64,000 nucleotides of DNA from Methylococcaceae bacterium (GCA_013140705.1 JABFSH010000028.1:1-64000); one strand, 5' to 3'. Shown: positions 1 through 10,929, counted from the stretch's first letter. Notes: a model not told the origin generated them from the sequence alone. Made by a program: numbers and translations.

Positions 1-607
1 ACAGTTCATTTCCAGTTACTTTCCACCCCACCTCGCGGTGACGCAGTTACTTTCAATTTCAGAGCTTTTGGCTTACTCTGGTACGGACTTTAACCGTACT
101 GATAGTACGCCCTTACGGGCGTACGGACCCCGGCAGTCCATGCCGGCATGACGGCTACTTGAGTGTCTGCTATTTCAGCTGAAACTTGAGGGTAATCAGG
201 TAAGATTTTAAATACTTTCTATTCGTTATATGCATCTGTTACTGCAAGTAAACAATCCCTGCCTGATAACGCGTTGCCGGCAAGTGCGAGGTATAGACGC
301 ATATACAAATAATTTATACAGTCTTGGGATATTCAAAGAGAAATGATTTTGGTTAAAAATTAAGCCGGCTTTAGAGCCCGGTAGCAGTACCTCATCTAAA
401 TTTATTCAACTAAGGAATTTATTCAGCTTAAATGTATCTATCAGTTTGAAGGAATTGTATTAACTTTAAGGTATAAGGGAACTGGTTTCTAATTAATTTG
501 TGGGTATACCCAGACAAATGCGTACATGTTGTTTTGTGCGAGATCGTATATATAAGTAAACCACTGTGGTGGAAAACGAGCCATCAATCATATAGGAGTG
601 TGTAGCC
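1..607. other. Intergenic region without a recognisable gene
   Basis: I see no coding region here. The first 60 bases carry two copies of a short motif (agttactttc, near 13 and 47); the same motif recurs near 16113, upstream of phoB. Bases 137-200 hold a dispersed repeat listed separately. The last 100 bases lead to the small gene at 608 and include a purine-rich ribosome-binding site (taggagtg) ending about 8 bases before its ATG. Confidence 0.5.
137..200. repeat. Dispersed repeat, copy 1
   Basis: This 64-base stretch matches 52237-52300 with 7 mismatches by eye. Both copies begin with a palindromic core (tccatgccggcatgacgg) and continue through a shared segment, acttgagtg...ttcagctgaa. Both copies are intergenic. 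The palindromic start suggests a REP- or MITE-type element, but I could not define inverted ends or a target duplication. Confidence 0.6.
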
Positions 608-919
608 ATGACTAGTTTTTATTTTATAAGAGTCATCAAAACATTAATGGTGACCACGCCTTTTTTAACGATGATTCTGATGGTACTCGCCTTATGGGGT
701 ATCGGTGGCAAAGCCACTTATAACGAACTGAACGCCACAAAGCAGCAAATGAAGCTTGGCGCCGGAGAGGCAAAAAATTATTTAGTCAACGGGACCAAAA
801 TTGACGAGCCACCTGCAACCGAGTTAGGGAACCCAGAAATTATTGTAGAACAAGAAAAAAGTGTCCCGAAAAAACGGGATCCAGTACCTAAAAAAATACA
901 ATGGGGGATTGCAGTTTAA
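608..919 (+). CDS. Small single-span membrane protein, unknown
   Basis: The 103-residue product has one strongly hydrophobic segment (about residues 10-33, ending in a Leu-Trp-Gly-Ile-Gly-Gly turn). A polar tail rich in Lys, Glu and Pro follows, with several Lys-Lys pairs. The start is supported by a ribosome-binding site just upstream. I recognise no family. A reverse-strand frame overlaps the 3' part, but it lacks a comparable start signal. It could be a small envelope protein anchored by its N terminus with a basic soluble tail; the function is unknown. Confidence 0.45.
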   Translation: MTSFYFIRVIKTLMVTTPFLTMILMVLALWGIGGKATYNELNATKQQMKLGAGEAKNYLVNGTKIDEPPATELGNPEIIVEQEKSVPKKRDPVPKKIQWGIAV

Positions 920-1230
920 GCAGGTACCTATTTGCGTCAATATGCTTAAGTCGATTACCAAACATGAATAATCCCGAATTAAATCCTCTGAATTGTCTCC
1001 GTTGGTTTCATCGTGTTTAAAAAACCGGTTGAGTAATCGCCACGCAAGCATCCCCAAATTCAAGGTTTTAAATTGGCTTTAACCGCCTATGCGATGACTC
1101 GTCAAGCATGCCAAAAAAAAACCCAATCCACCCGATCCGCTGATTAGCGCTTGCTACCCACAATGTTGTCACAACCAGACAGTAGGCCCGAACCGAAGTC
1201 GCGCATCATCTAAGCGTAATCATCATCTGC
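920..1230. other. Intergenic region, nothing recognised
   Basis: This lies between the small membrane protein and the 3' end of the leftward HMA/SafE gene. A run of nine A residues near 1113-1121 (T on the minus strand) sits about 110 bases past that gene's stop and could belong to a weak terminator, but the stem before it is poor. No gene is supported. Confidence 0.35.
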
Positions 1231-2745
1231 TCACTGCAAACCAGTCTGCCGCAAGCGCTGAATGCACTGGTGATAGAACTTGGCCAGCTTGTCCCAATAG
1301 GTTGTCCATGCCTTGGCCATCGCTTCCGTTCCTTGTTGTTTGAGCGGCGGCCCATCCTCAACGACGATGAATATGCCGGGGTTCATTCCCATCCAGCAAC
1401 TCCAGGGGATGATGCCATTTTCCGGCGGCATAAATTCAATCGTTTGCAGGCCCTCCTTTAGCTCGATTCTTAAGTGGTATTGAGGCACCAGAATGACCCT
1501 GTTACACTGAGTCAATGCCTTGGCGTTGATCAGCCATTTAACAGGAACGCCTTTGCGCAAAGTGAATTGGTTCGGTGAGTACCCGCTGCTAAGTACCTCC
1601 ATGGTAATGATCTGTAGCTGATCAGCAGAAGGCGAGTCCACCCATAGTGCCGGTGACAGTTCTTGTGACAGCCGTGCCACCGTAGTGTTGAAGTCTATGC
1701 CGGTGCCCGTTTTCACTAAACCGCGATTCAACATAATGACTCCGAGCGCAATAACCAAGAAACCGGAAGCCTTGAGCAATCGGGGTGTCAGGCTGGCCGA
1801 CAGCAGACTGGTCAGAAATCCGAAGCCCAGCAGTAAAGGCAGGGTGCCGAGACCAAAAAAGAACAGCATGGCTGCGCCTTCGATCCAGTGACCGGTACCG
1901 GCTGCCATCACATACATGGCTTGCAACGGGCCGCAAATAATCATCAGGCCATTTAACAGGCCAATGATGAACGGGTTGCTGTGTCGGCGGTAGGCATTGC
2001 CGACGAAATTTCTAATAAGAGGCGGTGTGATCATCTGAAAATGCCGCAGTGTCGAAAAGACCTCCAGCATATGCAGGCCAAACAACAGTAAAAAAATGCC
2101 GGCTGCAACGCCGACCGCGCCTTGCAGGACCGGTGTGAAGGCAATGACTGAGCCCAGCGCCCCGAACAGGGCACCGATCAGCGTGTAGGACAACGTTTTG
2201 CCGAAACCATACAGAAGATGCGAGCCAAAGGGATGGGAAGCACTGGCAGCATTTTTCGCCACATAGCCCAACATCAGCGAACCACACATACCGGCACAAT
2301 GAAAGCTGGTCAGGAAACCGATCAGAAGCAGTAAACTGTAGCTGACCTCTTGACCAAGCTGAAGTCGATCGGCATGAACCGTGAACCATCTATCCAGGCA
2401 AAGAATCAAAACAATCCCAACCACAGCCAGACTGGTGATCGCTGACTTTTTCAATACCCCAAGCAAACTGAATTGACGGGAGATGTCGTGGGTTGTGCTC
2501 GGAACACCGTTAAATGTCTCAGAAAATCGCTCGGGGCCAAGCTGATATCCCTGCGTTTCAATACAGGCATGAATTAATGCTACTGTAATGAGCGTCTCAT
2601 CAAAATGAATGTTAAGGGTATCGCAAGTATAATCCGCGCGGACAGCCAGTATCCCCGGCAATTGTCTGATTGCGTTTTCGATAACGGCTTCACATCCGGC
2701 ACAGTGCATGCCATGAATAACGAATGCTTGAGTACGTAGTGCCAA
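1231..2745 (-). CDS. HMA domain - SafE/UreH-like membrane protein - C-terminal cupredoxin-like domain
   Basis: The product has about 504 residues if it starts at the TTG at 2745, 13 bases after the upstream dsbD stop; the open frame itself runs back to 2889 inside dsbD. Near the N terminus is a heavy-metal-associated motif, GMHCAGC (about residues 12-18). Then come six or more membrane segments with the FHCAGMCG signature of the SafE/UreH-like (TauE-like) family near residue 150. A C-terminal domain follows with His, Cys and Met ligands (SCWMGMNPG), resembling cupredoxin-like copper-binding domains. Proteins of this architecture are linked to copper transport and oxidase assembly. Its pairing with dsbD fits periplasmic copper and thiol handling. 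The start codon is uncertain and its Shine-Dalgarno is weak. Confidence 0.75.
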   Translation of the reverse strand: MALRTQAFVIHGMHCAGCEAVIENAIRQLPGILAVRADYTCDTLNIHFDETLITVALIHACIETQGYQLGPERFSETFNGVPSTTHDISRQFSLLGVLKKSAITSLAVVGIVLILCLDRWFTVHADRLQLGQEVSYSLLLLIGFLTSFHCAGMCGSLMLGYVAKNAASASHPFGSHLLYGFGKTLSYTLIGALFGALGSVIAFTPVLQGAVGVAAGIFLLLFGLHMLEVFSTLRHFQMITPPLIRNFVGNAYRRHSNPFIIGLLNGLMIICGPLQAMYVMAAGTGHWIEGAAMLFFFGLGTLPLLLGFGFLTSLLSASLTPRLLKASGFLVIALGVIMLNRGLVKTGTGIDFNTTVARLSQELSPALWVDSPSADQLQIITMEVLSSGYSPNQFTLRKGVPVKWLINAKALTQCNRVILVPQYHLRIELKEGLQTIEFMPPENGIIPWSCWMGMNPGIFIVVEDGPPLKQQGTEAMAKAWTTYWDKLAKFYHQCIQRLRQTGLQ

Positions 2746-2758
2746 TGGAATGAAGGGA

Positions 2759-4516
2759 TTACGTTTTCGGTTTGTCAAAAACCTGATTAATAATAGTGAG
2801 AAAGCGATCGGCTTTAATAAAACCAACAATGCGGTAAGCACTGCGCTCCTGCTGATCAGGGCCAAAGTAAAGAATCGCAGGCGGGCCAATCAGGTTAAAT
2901 TGCCTCAACAATGCCTGATCGTCCGGGCTGTTTTTTGTCACATCAGCCTGTAGCAGCACAGTCTGAGATAAAGCCGCCCTAATCTTGGAGTCTGCAAAGG
3001 TATAAAGTGCCAGTTCTTGGCAGGAGGCACACCAGTCCGCATAAAAATCAAGCATAACCCATTGCTCGCTCGCCTGAGCTTTGGCCAGATAGTGTTGCAA
3101 ATCCAGGGAATTTTCAATCTTTTTAAACTTCAGAGTCAGCGATAGTTGCTCCTTGCAGGCAATGGCCGCCGTGCAGAGAAGAGGCCGCAAAACGTCGGGT
3201 TGATTGGTGGAAACGCCTATCCACAGGAGAATTCCGTAAACCGCTGTAAGTGCGACTGCGCCAGTCCATCGCTTATTAAAGAGCAAAAGCATGATTGGCA
3301 AAATGCCTAGCAGGAGACTTAAAAACACGGTTACCATCGGCGGCATGATGCGACTTAATAACCAGACGGCAACAGCAAAAAGCCCCATGCCAAAAATGAC
3401 TTTAGTGATGTTCAGCCAGGCACCCGCCTTTGGCAGTAATTTACCGGCATAAGTGCCCATGACAAGCAACGGGATACCCATGCCTATTCCAAGGGCAAAC
3501 AAGGCCAGCCCTCCCAAGATCGCATCACCGGTCTGACCGATATAGATCAGTGCACCGGTCAATGGCGCCGTAACACACGGTCCGATTGCCAAGGCTGAAA
3601 GAACTCCCATCACCGCGGCTCCGATCAGATTGCCACCCTGCTGTTTGGAGCCAAGTCCGATAATTCGGGTTTGTAGAGCCGAAGGTATTTGCAATTGAAA
3701 AACGCCGAACATGGACAGTGCTAAAAGAATAAATAGTACGCTCAATGCGCTGATTATCCATGGTTCCTGGAATAATGCCTGGAGGTTGCTGCCGAAAAGT
3801 CCTGCCAGAATACCAAATACCGTATAAGTCAGTGCAGATGTCATCACGTAGCTCAACGATAACAGGAATGCCCTGTTTGTGTTTATCTTTGTGCCCTGAC
3901 CAACAACGATGCCGGAAAGAATAGGCAACATTGGGAAAATGCAGGGCGTAAAGGCCAGCAAAACCCCGAAACCAAGAAAACTTGACACGACAAACCAGGC
4001 TGATCGGTTTTTTAATGACGTGGCGATGCTATTCTGTTCGGAGATAAACGGTTCGGCTTTATCAGACCATGTCATTGTGGCAAGTTTGTTGCCACTTATT
4101 CGTGGTAGATCGAAGACTAGCGTCTCATGGCTCGGCATATAGCAAATGCCGTCCTCGGAACAACCCTGAAAAGTCAGATCCAAAATAAGCTGACGGGCTT
4201 CTGGTTTCTGGCGCTGAATGGGGATTTCTAACACCAGACGCTTCCTGAATATTTCCACGTTTCCGAATAACGCATCCTGCCGGGTTTGACTGGGCGGGAA
4301 AAAAGGCGCCCCCAGCATGACGCCCGGCGTCAGAGAAGTCCATTTGAATTTATTGCGATACAAAAAACAGCAGTCTGAAATTGTCCAGGAAAGTAACACT
4401 GAATCGGCGTTGGTAAGGCTGGCCGAAAGACGAAACGCCTGCTCAGGGGGCAATAGCTCGACTGGGTCAGCTGCGCATACGGGATTGGCGAATCCGGCAA
4501 GCAGGCAGAATAGCAT
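2759..4516 (-). CDS. dsbD: Protein-disulfide reductase DsbD
   Basis: DsbD passes electrons from cytoplasmic thioredoxin across the inner membrane to periplasmic thiol partners, including cytochrome c maturation. All three modules are visible. The N-terminal periplasmic domain has the FQGCSEDGIC cysteine pair. The eight-segment membrane domain has the two redox cysteines in FTPCIFP and IGPCVTAP. The C-terminal thioredoxin-like domain has WCASC at about residues 495-499 of 585. I chose the ATG at 4516 because a signal peptide follows at once (MLFCLLAGF... ending near CAAD). The frame is open to 4765, but the extra N terminus has no family resemblance. It is followed 13 bases later by the HMA/SafE gene, probably in one operon. 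Confidence 0.9.
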   Translation of the reverse strand: MLFCLLAGFANPVCAADPVELLPPEQAFRLSASLTNADSVLLSWTISDCCFLYRNKFKWTSLTPGVMLGAPFFPPSQTRQDALFGNVEIFRKRLVLEIPIQRQKPEARQLILDLTFQGCSEDGICYMPSHETLVFDLPRISGNKLATMTWSDKAEPFISEQNSIATSLKNRSAWFVVSSFLGFGVLLAFTPCIFPMLPILSGIVVGQGTKINTNRAFLLSLSYVMTSALTYTVFGILAGLFGSNLQALFQEPWIISALSVLFILLALSMFGVFQLQIPSALQTRIIGLGSKQQGGNLIGAAVMGVLSALAIGPCVTAPLTGALIYIGQTGDAILGGLALFALGIGMGIPLLVMGTYAGKLLPKAGAWLNITKVIFGMGLFAVAVWLLSRIMPPMVTVFLSLLLGILPIMLLLFNKRWTGAVALTAVYGILLWIGVSTNQPDVLRPLLCTAAIACKEQLSLTLKFKKIENSLDLQHYLAKAQASEQWVMLDFYADWCASCQELALYTFADSKIRAALSQTVLLQADVTKNSPDDQALLRQFNLIGPPAILYFGPDQQERSAYRIVGFIKADRFLTIINQVFDKPKT

Positions 4517-4970
4517 TTTTATAATTGAACTGTAAGCTAAACGTAACACCCCGGTTCGCAGACTATTTGCAGATATCAGTTTATCGGAAGGTAAAAATGG
4601 AGTGTATGAAATCATCAGAAATGTGCTTGGAAAAATCCCTTGGAGCACTTGTTGCATCGTTATTTTATTGACAGGAAAAACTATTTGAATGAAAGGGGCC
4701 TTCATCTTTTCACGGCTAATTGGAGTTGCAAACAACGGTTCCCGGTAAATAGTGCGCCACGGCAAGCGGCCGTATTCAGAAGTAAAACATTAAACTTTAA
4801 ACCGTATGACAAAGGTGTACCTGTAAGAACTGCCCATAGTGTAATACCCCGCCCTGCGCCTGGAAATGTGGCAAATTGACGCGTTGCAATAGGGCATTTC
4901 AGACGCTGCCTTTTTGTCGAATAACCTTTACACCTGAAGTCCATCAGGGTGGGCAAAACAGAGTAATCAT
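4517..4970. other. Intergenic region between divergent genes
   Basis: This is the upstream region of dsbD on the minus strand. Frames on both strands remain open for short stretches, but none shows a family signature. It should contain the dsbD promoter, which I could not locate with confidence. It borders the palindrome at 4971-5002. Confidence 0.4.
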
Positions 4971-5002
4971 AATTAAACTGTGTTAATTAACACAGTTTAA
5001 TT
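4971..5002. promoter_or_regulatory. Perfect 32-bp palindrome, probable operator
   Basis: The stretch reads identically on both strands; the half-site is aattaaactgtgttaa, with its centre between 4986 and 4987. Its right end overlaps the -35 hexamer of the promoter at 5001-5029. It also sits between divergent genes (dsbD leftward, Cys/His-rich protein rightward). The size and the TGTG-N8-CACA core are typical of a dimeric helix-turn-helix repressor site. I cannot name the regulator, and no candidate regulator gene lies next to it. Confidence 0.7.
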
Positions 5003-5029
5003 GAAAGAATTGTAATTTTATGGTAAGAT
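5001..5029 (+). promoter_or_regulatory. Sigma-70 promoter of the Cys/His-rich protein gene
   Basis: A -35 element ttgaaa at 5001-5006 is followed, after exactly 17 bases, by a -10 element taagat at 5024-5029. Transcription would start near 5036. The gene has a strong ribosome-binding site (aggagg, 5047-5052) eight bases before the ATG at 5061. The overlap of the -35 with the palindrome suggests repression by occlusion. Confidence 0.6.
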
Positions 5030-5060
5030 TAAATCTCATTTAGGTTAGGAGGATAATATT

Positions 5061-5444
5061 ATGAAAATTCAGTCTCTTTTGATCGCCTTATTCTTGTCTA
5101 TTTCGCTTGTGTCAACTGGAGCGTTGGCCAAAACGCACCCAAAGCACTGCGATATTCACAAAACAGCGACTACACATGATTGTGCCAAACATTGTGCCGA
5201 TCATCCCGGTGCCAAAGATCAGGCCTGCGCTAAACATTGTGAGTCTGACCCGACCGCCAAAGCGCATGTATGCAACACAGCGCACTGCGATGAGCATCTG
5301 GCTTTAGCAGCAAAGAGTTGTACCACAGAAAACTGCTCAAAACATGAGGGGGCAGCCGCCCATAATTGCAGCACGGAGCATTGCGCCAAACACGGCGGTA
5401 ACATGGCCGATTGTTGTGGAACCACGCAACGTTGTGATGTTTAG
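5061..5444 (+). CDS. Secreted Cys/His-repeat protein, putative metal-binding protein
   Basis: The 127-residue product begins with a clear Sec signal peptide (about residues 1-23, ending STGALA). The mature part is built of tandem units of about 13-16 residues with the pattern C-x3-C or C-x4-C followed by Asp/Glu-His or Lys-His, for example DCAKHCADH, ACAKHC, CNTAHCDEH, CTTENCSKH and CSTEHCAKH. It contains 14 Cys and many His. Such density is typical of metal sequestration or a thiol buffer in the periplasm. I recognise no named family; it does not look like the four-helix Csp copper-storage proteins. The divergent dsbD and HMA/SafE genes make copper or another thiophilic metal the most likely ligand (inference). 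Confidence 0.75.
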   Translation: MKIQSLLIALFLSISLVSTGALAKTHPKHCDIHKTATTHDCAKHCADHPGAKDQACAKHCESDPTAKAHVCNTAHCDEHLALAAKSCTTENCSKHEGAAAHNCSTEHCAKHGGNMADCCGTTQRCDV

Positions 5445-5642
5445 GACTCTTTAGCATACCTGTAGTCGATCAACGCTTAGCAAGAAGTCTTTACCGGGCC
5501 AACGCCTTGTCTCAATGGACTTGATAATCTGTTTGCAGGCTATCAAGTCCAAGAGCTGACATTCCCAATCCTTGACAATTCAGTTCATACTTTCTGATTT
5601 CGGGAATTTATTTTTTCCAAGTCCTGATAGGTTCCTGCGCAA
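5445..5642. other. Non-coding stretch with a stem-loop
   Basis: A 10-bp perfect inverted repeat (ggacttgata / tatcaagtcc, 5517-5526 and 5541-5550, loop 14) lies about 75 bases after the Cys/His-rich gene. There is no T-run after it on the plus strand, so it is not a textbook terminator. Nothing else is seen. Confidence 0.4.
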
Positions 5643-5855
5643 TCACTTTGCTTCTGGCGAGACAAAGCATAAGTTATGTTGATGGCGATTAGTTTCAAAC
5701 TTGATAATTCGATTGAAAATGTCCTCAACACTGCGACCTCCTATTGGCCCCGCAGTGATATGACCGGTTGCTGTGCTAATCAGATGCTCATAGCTCTGGT
5801 GTGGGCCTCCTACATGTGTTGAGTTGATTAACAACACCGTTTCATCCGGCTCCAC
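5643..5855 (-). CDS. Hypothetical short protein (doubtful)
   Basis: This 70-codon reverse-strand frame has an ATG preceded at suitable spacing by ggag. Its composition is protein-like (hydrophobic core LLINSTHVGG, then GHITAGPIGGRS). I recognise no family and no neighbour gives a role. It could be chance or the fragment of a decayed gene. The rest of 5856-6053 shows no gene. Confidence 0.25.
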   Translation of the reverse strand: MEPDETVLLINSTHVGGPHQSYEHLISTATGHITAGPIGGRSVEDIFNRIIKFETNRHQHNLCFVSPEAK

Positions 5856-6053
5856 TACTTTTATCGGAGCTTTAGAACCCGGGTTACAGTCCCCGAAAAA
5901 ATAAGGCCGTCTGGTGTAATCAACGAATTCAGCGATTTTGTGAAATGAAAGAAGCGCTCAGGGGAATCAAGATATTACGAAAAAATACTTTTTTATACGA
6001 GTTATTACCCCACCCTGTTAAAATATCGCCATAGCAATTCCAAACTCGCCCTA

Positions 6054-7217
6054 TTAGCAACCCGCCATATAATGACTAAATAGGCTTGGATTTTGGTTTC
6101 TAAGCTTGGACCTAAGACAAAGGGTTTTTTCATCGATATCCTTGCCTGCACAAAGAATTAAACCGCATATCAATGTGAATGCGTCTTGACCGATATTTTC
6201 TTCATCGACATTCACCTTTAACTTAGCTAAAGCTGGCTTTTTCAGCACCGTCCAGGCGGGAAAAAAGATGGCATCAAGTTCTGGATCAAGTTCATTGAAA
6301 TTACGCCAATCTGACAACAACAAAAAGTTGTCGGTGCCGTTAACTAGCCGTTCGGCGCTTTCAGGGAAAAGCATATACAATCTGAACCAGCTTGCTAATC
6401 CCTCCGCTTCCCTATTCAATTTAAAACAAGCTTCGGCATAACGATAGAGTAATATCGGTTGCCTTTGCCAGCCTTCTTCACCTTCGATCGCAACAAGAAC
6501 CTCCCGCCAATCAAACGCCTTAATGGCGGTAAAGCTTAAATGATCTTGAGGGGATTCTGCGTCAAAAGTTCTTCCTGAAATTTCTTGCGATAACTGTTGC
6601 CAAATAGGTGTGAGGTAATCGCCCGTAAATCGGCCCAAAACGCTAAAAGCCATTGGTGTCAGCGTATCTAGCAAGTATTCAATTTTGCTTTTGGTTGTTG
6701 GGTAATGACATAATCGTTCTTGCTGAGCCAACAAACGTTCAAATGACGTGTATGTTTCCGGAGCTAGCGACTCTACTCGCTCCATTAAATTCGGAATGTC
6801 TTCCCCCCGCCTTTCGACGATGGCTCTTGTCAGGTCTTGAACTGCTAAAATGGGGGCACTATCGAAAAACAGATCCATCTGAACCCGGTTCTCTGCGGGT
6901 TGATAAACTGTGGTTAAGATAATTTCGTTAGTCTTGGATCGACAAATAGTGAGCGATTTTTGCTCTATTGATTTATAGGGCTGGCAAACAGCATCCAAAT
7001 TTAATTTTTCGGCGTAGTCTCGTGCCAACTTCAAGCTTGCAATAATCTCCGCTAACGGGTTCTTGAAGGAATCTTCAAGAAAACCTCCGCAGGCGTTTCT
7101 CCAACTATCGTAATCGGCGTAATCAAGATGCCCTACCTTGAGCAGCCACGGGATTGCCGAAAAACTTCCTTGTTCGAACAGAATCGAATCGAATTGGTTT
7201 TGGATAGAATTGGGCAT
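6054..7217 (-). CDS. Conserved-looking hypothetical protein, 387 aa
   Basis: A long open frame with normal composition encodes a soluble protein with no signal peptide or membrane segment. It looks mainly alpha-helical (for example LLYRYAEACFKLNREAEGLASWFRLYMLFP around residues 265-295, reminiscent of a TPR-like helix pair). I recognise no catalytic motif. It is transcribed alone, leftward, with the toxin-antitoxin remnant upstream on the same strand. A scaffold or assembly role would be a guess. Confidence 0.7.
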   Translation of the reverse strand: MPNSIQNQFDSILFEQGSFSAIPWLLKVGHLDYADYDSWRNACGGFLEDSFKNPLAEIIASLKLARDYAEKLNLDAVCQPYKSIEQKSLTICRSKTNEIILTTVYQPAENRVQMDLFFDSAPILAVQDLTRAIVERRGEDIPNLMERVESLAPETYTSFERLLAQQERLCHYPTTKSKIEYLLDTLTPMAFSVLGRFTGDYLTPIWQQLSQEISGRTFDAESPQDHLSFTAIKAFDWREVLVAIEGEEGWQRQPILLYRYAEACFKLNREAEGLASWFRLYMLFPESAERLVNGTDNFLLLSDWRNFNELDPELDAIFFPAWTVLKKPALAKLKVNVDEENIGQDAFTLICGLILCAGKDIDEKTLCLRSKLRNQNPSLFSHYMAGC

Positions 7218-7274
7218 AATCGAGTTTCGGTTCGGTATTAAACACTCTCACTATATCCCACGGAACCTGTCCAT

Positions 7275-7695
7275 TTAAGTACCTGTAAGATAAAGCTCAA
7301 AAGTGGCAGTTGTCCAAGTGGCCATGCCGGCGCCAAAATAATCTTTGTCCTCCGACCATACGGGGCAGTCGAGCAGGAGTGCCGCAGCCACTGCTGGCCA
7401 GTCATTCACGGAGCGAAATGCGTGCTGCATTACACTCCACTTCAGTTAAGATGTCATCTGTTATGATTTGGACGGTATTCATTACACCATTAAATACTGG
7501 ACGCCAATACGACTCACTCAAATTACGCTTCGCAGCCAATTCTGTTGAGAGATAAAACTCAGCCTCTACCGCATTCGCTTCTGTGGCGTAGAAAGCCACT
7601 GATTCACTGTAGCGCTCTATTAAATGTCTAACTTTAGATCCTAAAACCACGCGAACGAGGATGTTTGCGTCAATGACTAAACGTTTATGCTGCAT
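7275..7695 (-). pseudogene. PIN-domain toxin (VapC-like), frameshifted
   Basis: The N-terminal part starts at 7695 with the PIN core VIDANILVRVVLG (first acidic residue Asp) and continues to a stop at 7402. The missing C-terminal third is present in another frame, from about 7405 down to a stop at 7275. It reads VNDWPAVAAALLLDCPVWS and then EDKDYFGAG, the characteristic PIN end with its acidic residues. One frameshift near 7402-7407 therefore splits the gene. It overlaps the antitoxin gene by 11 bases. The toxin is probably inactive unless the shift is a sequencing error or is bypassed. Confidence 0.8.
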
Positions 7696-7948
7696 GTGAC
7701 CGCTGATGCCGCCATTGTCTAAATTCCTCTAACAACTCATCTTCTTTGAGTCCCAAGCGGATTAATTCATCATCCATGCGTTTTCCTGCCTCCAAGAGTG
7801 CTTCACGCTGTGCTTGTCCCGGTTTTTTCGGAATAGGTATAAAGAAACCGATGGTTTGACCGTGCCGCGTCACCTCAATGGTTTCGCTTGATTCGAGAAG
7901 CAATGAAAATTTTTCGCGTAATTCTCTTACACCAATACGCTGGGTCAT
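7685..7948 (-). CDS. Phd/YefM-type antitoxin
   Basis: This antitoxin of a type II toxin-antitoxin pair would bind the PIN toxin and autoregulate the operon. The N-terminal Phd-fold signature is clear: GVRELREKFSLLLE, then IEVTRHGQTIGFFIPI, followed by an acidic helical tail that would wrap the toxin. I prefer the ATG at 7948 (MTQRIGVRE) to the GTG/ATG four codons upstream (7960). It is intact, while its toxin partner is frameshifted, a common end state for decaying pairs. Confidence 0.8.
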   Translation of the reverse strand: MTQRIGVRELREKFSLLLESSETIEVTRHGQTIGFFIPIPKKPGQAQREALLEAGKRMDDELIRLGLKEDELLEEFRQWRHQRSHAA

Positions 7949-7960
7949 ATACACCCCCAA

Positions 7961-8405
7961 TTAATGAACACAAATATGTACACAACTGTAACAGAATAAA
8001 ATCAATTCGGCAGAAATTTCATGCAATTTCGGAGGCAACATGGACTTTGCCAACGTCTGGTTTGGGTATTCTAATCCTTAGGATATGACAAAAAATAACT
8101 TACCGATTGGGTACCGAGATAATTTTTGCGTTCGTCTGAGGTTGTCGAAGGATGGACACAAAATTCCACTCCGTCGCGGCAAGCCATTCATGCTTTGACA
8201 AGCTCTCAAGAAACAGCTTTTTTTGTATTTATAATATCAATAACTTGCAAAGATATGAAAACGAAAAAAGTACGTCGAACAGCGACTGTTTCATGGTACC
8301 TCCATGTCTCCGAAGGGGGGGGGGCTTATTTTGCTCAGCACGAACGGCTTGCGGGCGATTTTGCGTTTTCGGGTAGTTATTTTTAACGGAATCCTTAGAG
8401 GCCCC
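7961..8405. other. Intergenic region with degraded repeat sequence
   Basis: There is no gene. Fragments such as cattcatgctttgacaagctc (about 8186-8207), cagcacgaacgg (about 8337-8348) and ttagaggcccc (8395-8405) resemble parts of the MITE-like elements at 33130 and 36291. A decayed copy may therefore be present, but clean ends are missing. A G-run of nine lies near 8316. Confidence 0.35.
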
Positions 8406-10603
<2,198 letters not shown>

Positions 10604-10653
10604 AGAACCAAAGCAACTGCATCATTATTTAATGCAGCATGCCTGCAATATTT

Positions 10654-10911
10654 TTATGCAGGAACAATACTGATAAACTTACGACTGTTTGGACCTTTAA
10701 CTTCAAAAATAACTTTTCCATCAGCTGTTGCAAACAACGTGTGATCTTTTCCGCAGCCAACATTAACGCCAGCATGAAAATGGGTTCCGCGTTGACGAAC
10801 AATAATATTGCCTGCCGTCACAATTTCACCACCAAATCGTTTGACGCCTAATCTTTTGGCATTAGAGTCACGTCCGTTACGAGTACTACCGCCTGCTTTT
10901 TTATGAGCCAT
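10654..10911 (-). CDS. rpmA: 50S ribosomal protein L27
   Basis: The 85-residue L27 starts [20 protein letters not shown], the universal N terminus that reaches the peptidyl transferase centre. The [22 protein letters not shown] block follows. It lies 18 bases after rplU on the same strand. Confidence 0.98.
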   Translation of the reverse strand: MAHKKAGGSTRNGRDSNAKRLGVKRFGGEIVTAGNIIVRQRGTHFHAGVNVGCGKDHTLFATADGKVIFEVKGPNSRKFISIVPA

Positions 10912-10929
10912 CTAAAACACCTCTTGGTA

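Noticed and set aside
824-1063. Reverse-strand 79-codon frame overlapping the small membrane protein gene
   Set aside because: It overlaps the better-supported gene at 608-919 and has low-complexity aromatic-rich composition at its end.
1113-1160. Candidate terminator after the HMA/SafE gene
   Set aside because: There is a nine-T run on the minus strand, but no stable stem directly before it.
2746-2889. N-terminal extension of the HMA/SafE gene into dsbD
   Set aside because: It would overlap 130 bases of the dsbD thioredoxin domain in another frame; the family domain begins after 2745.
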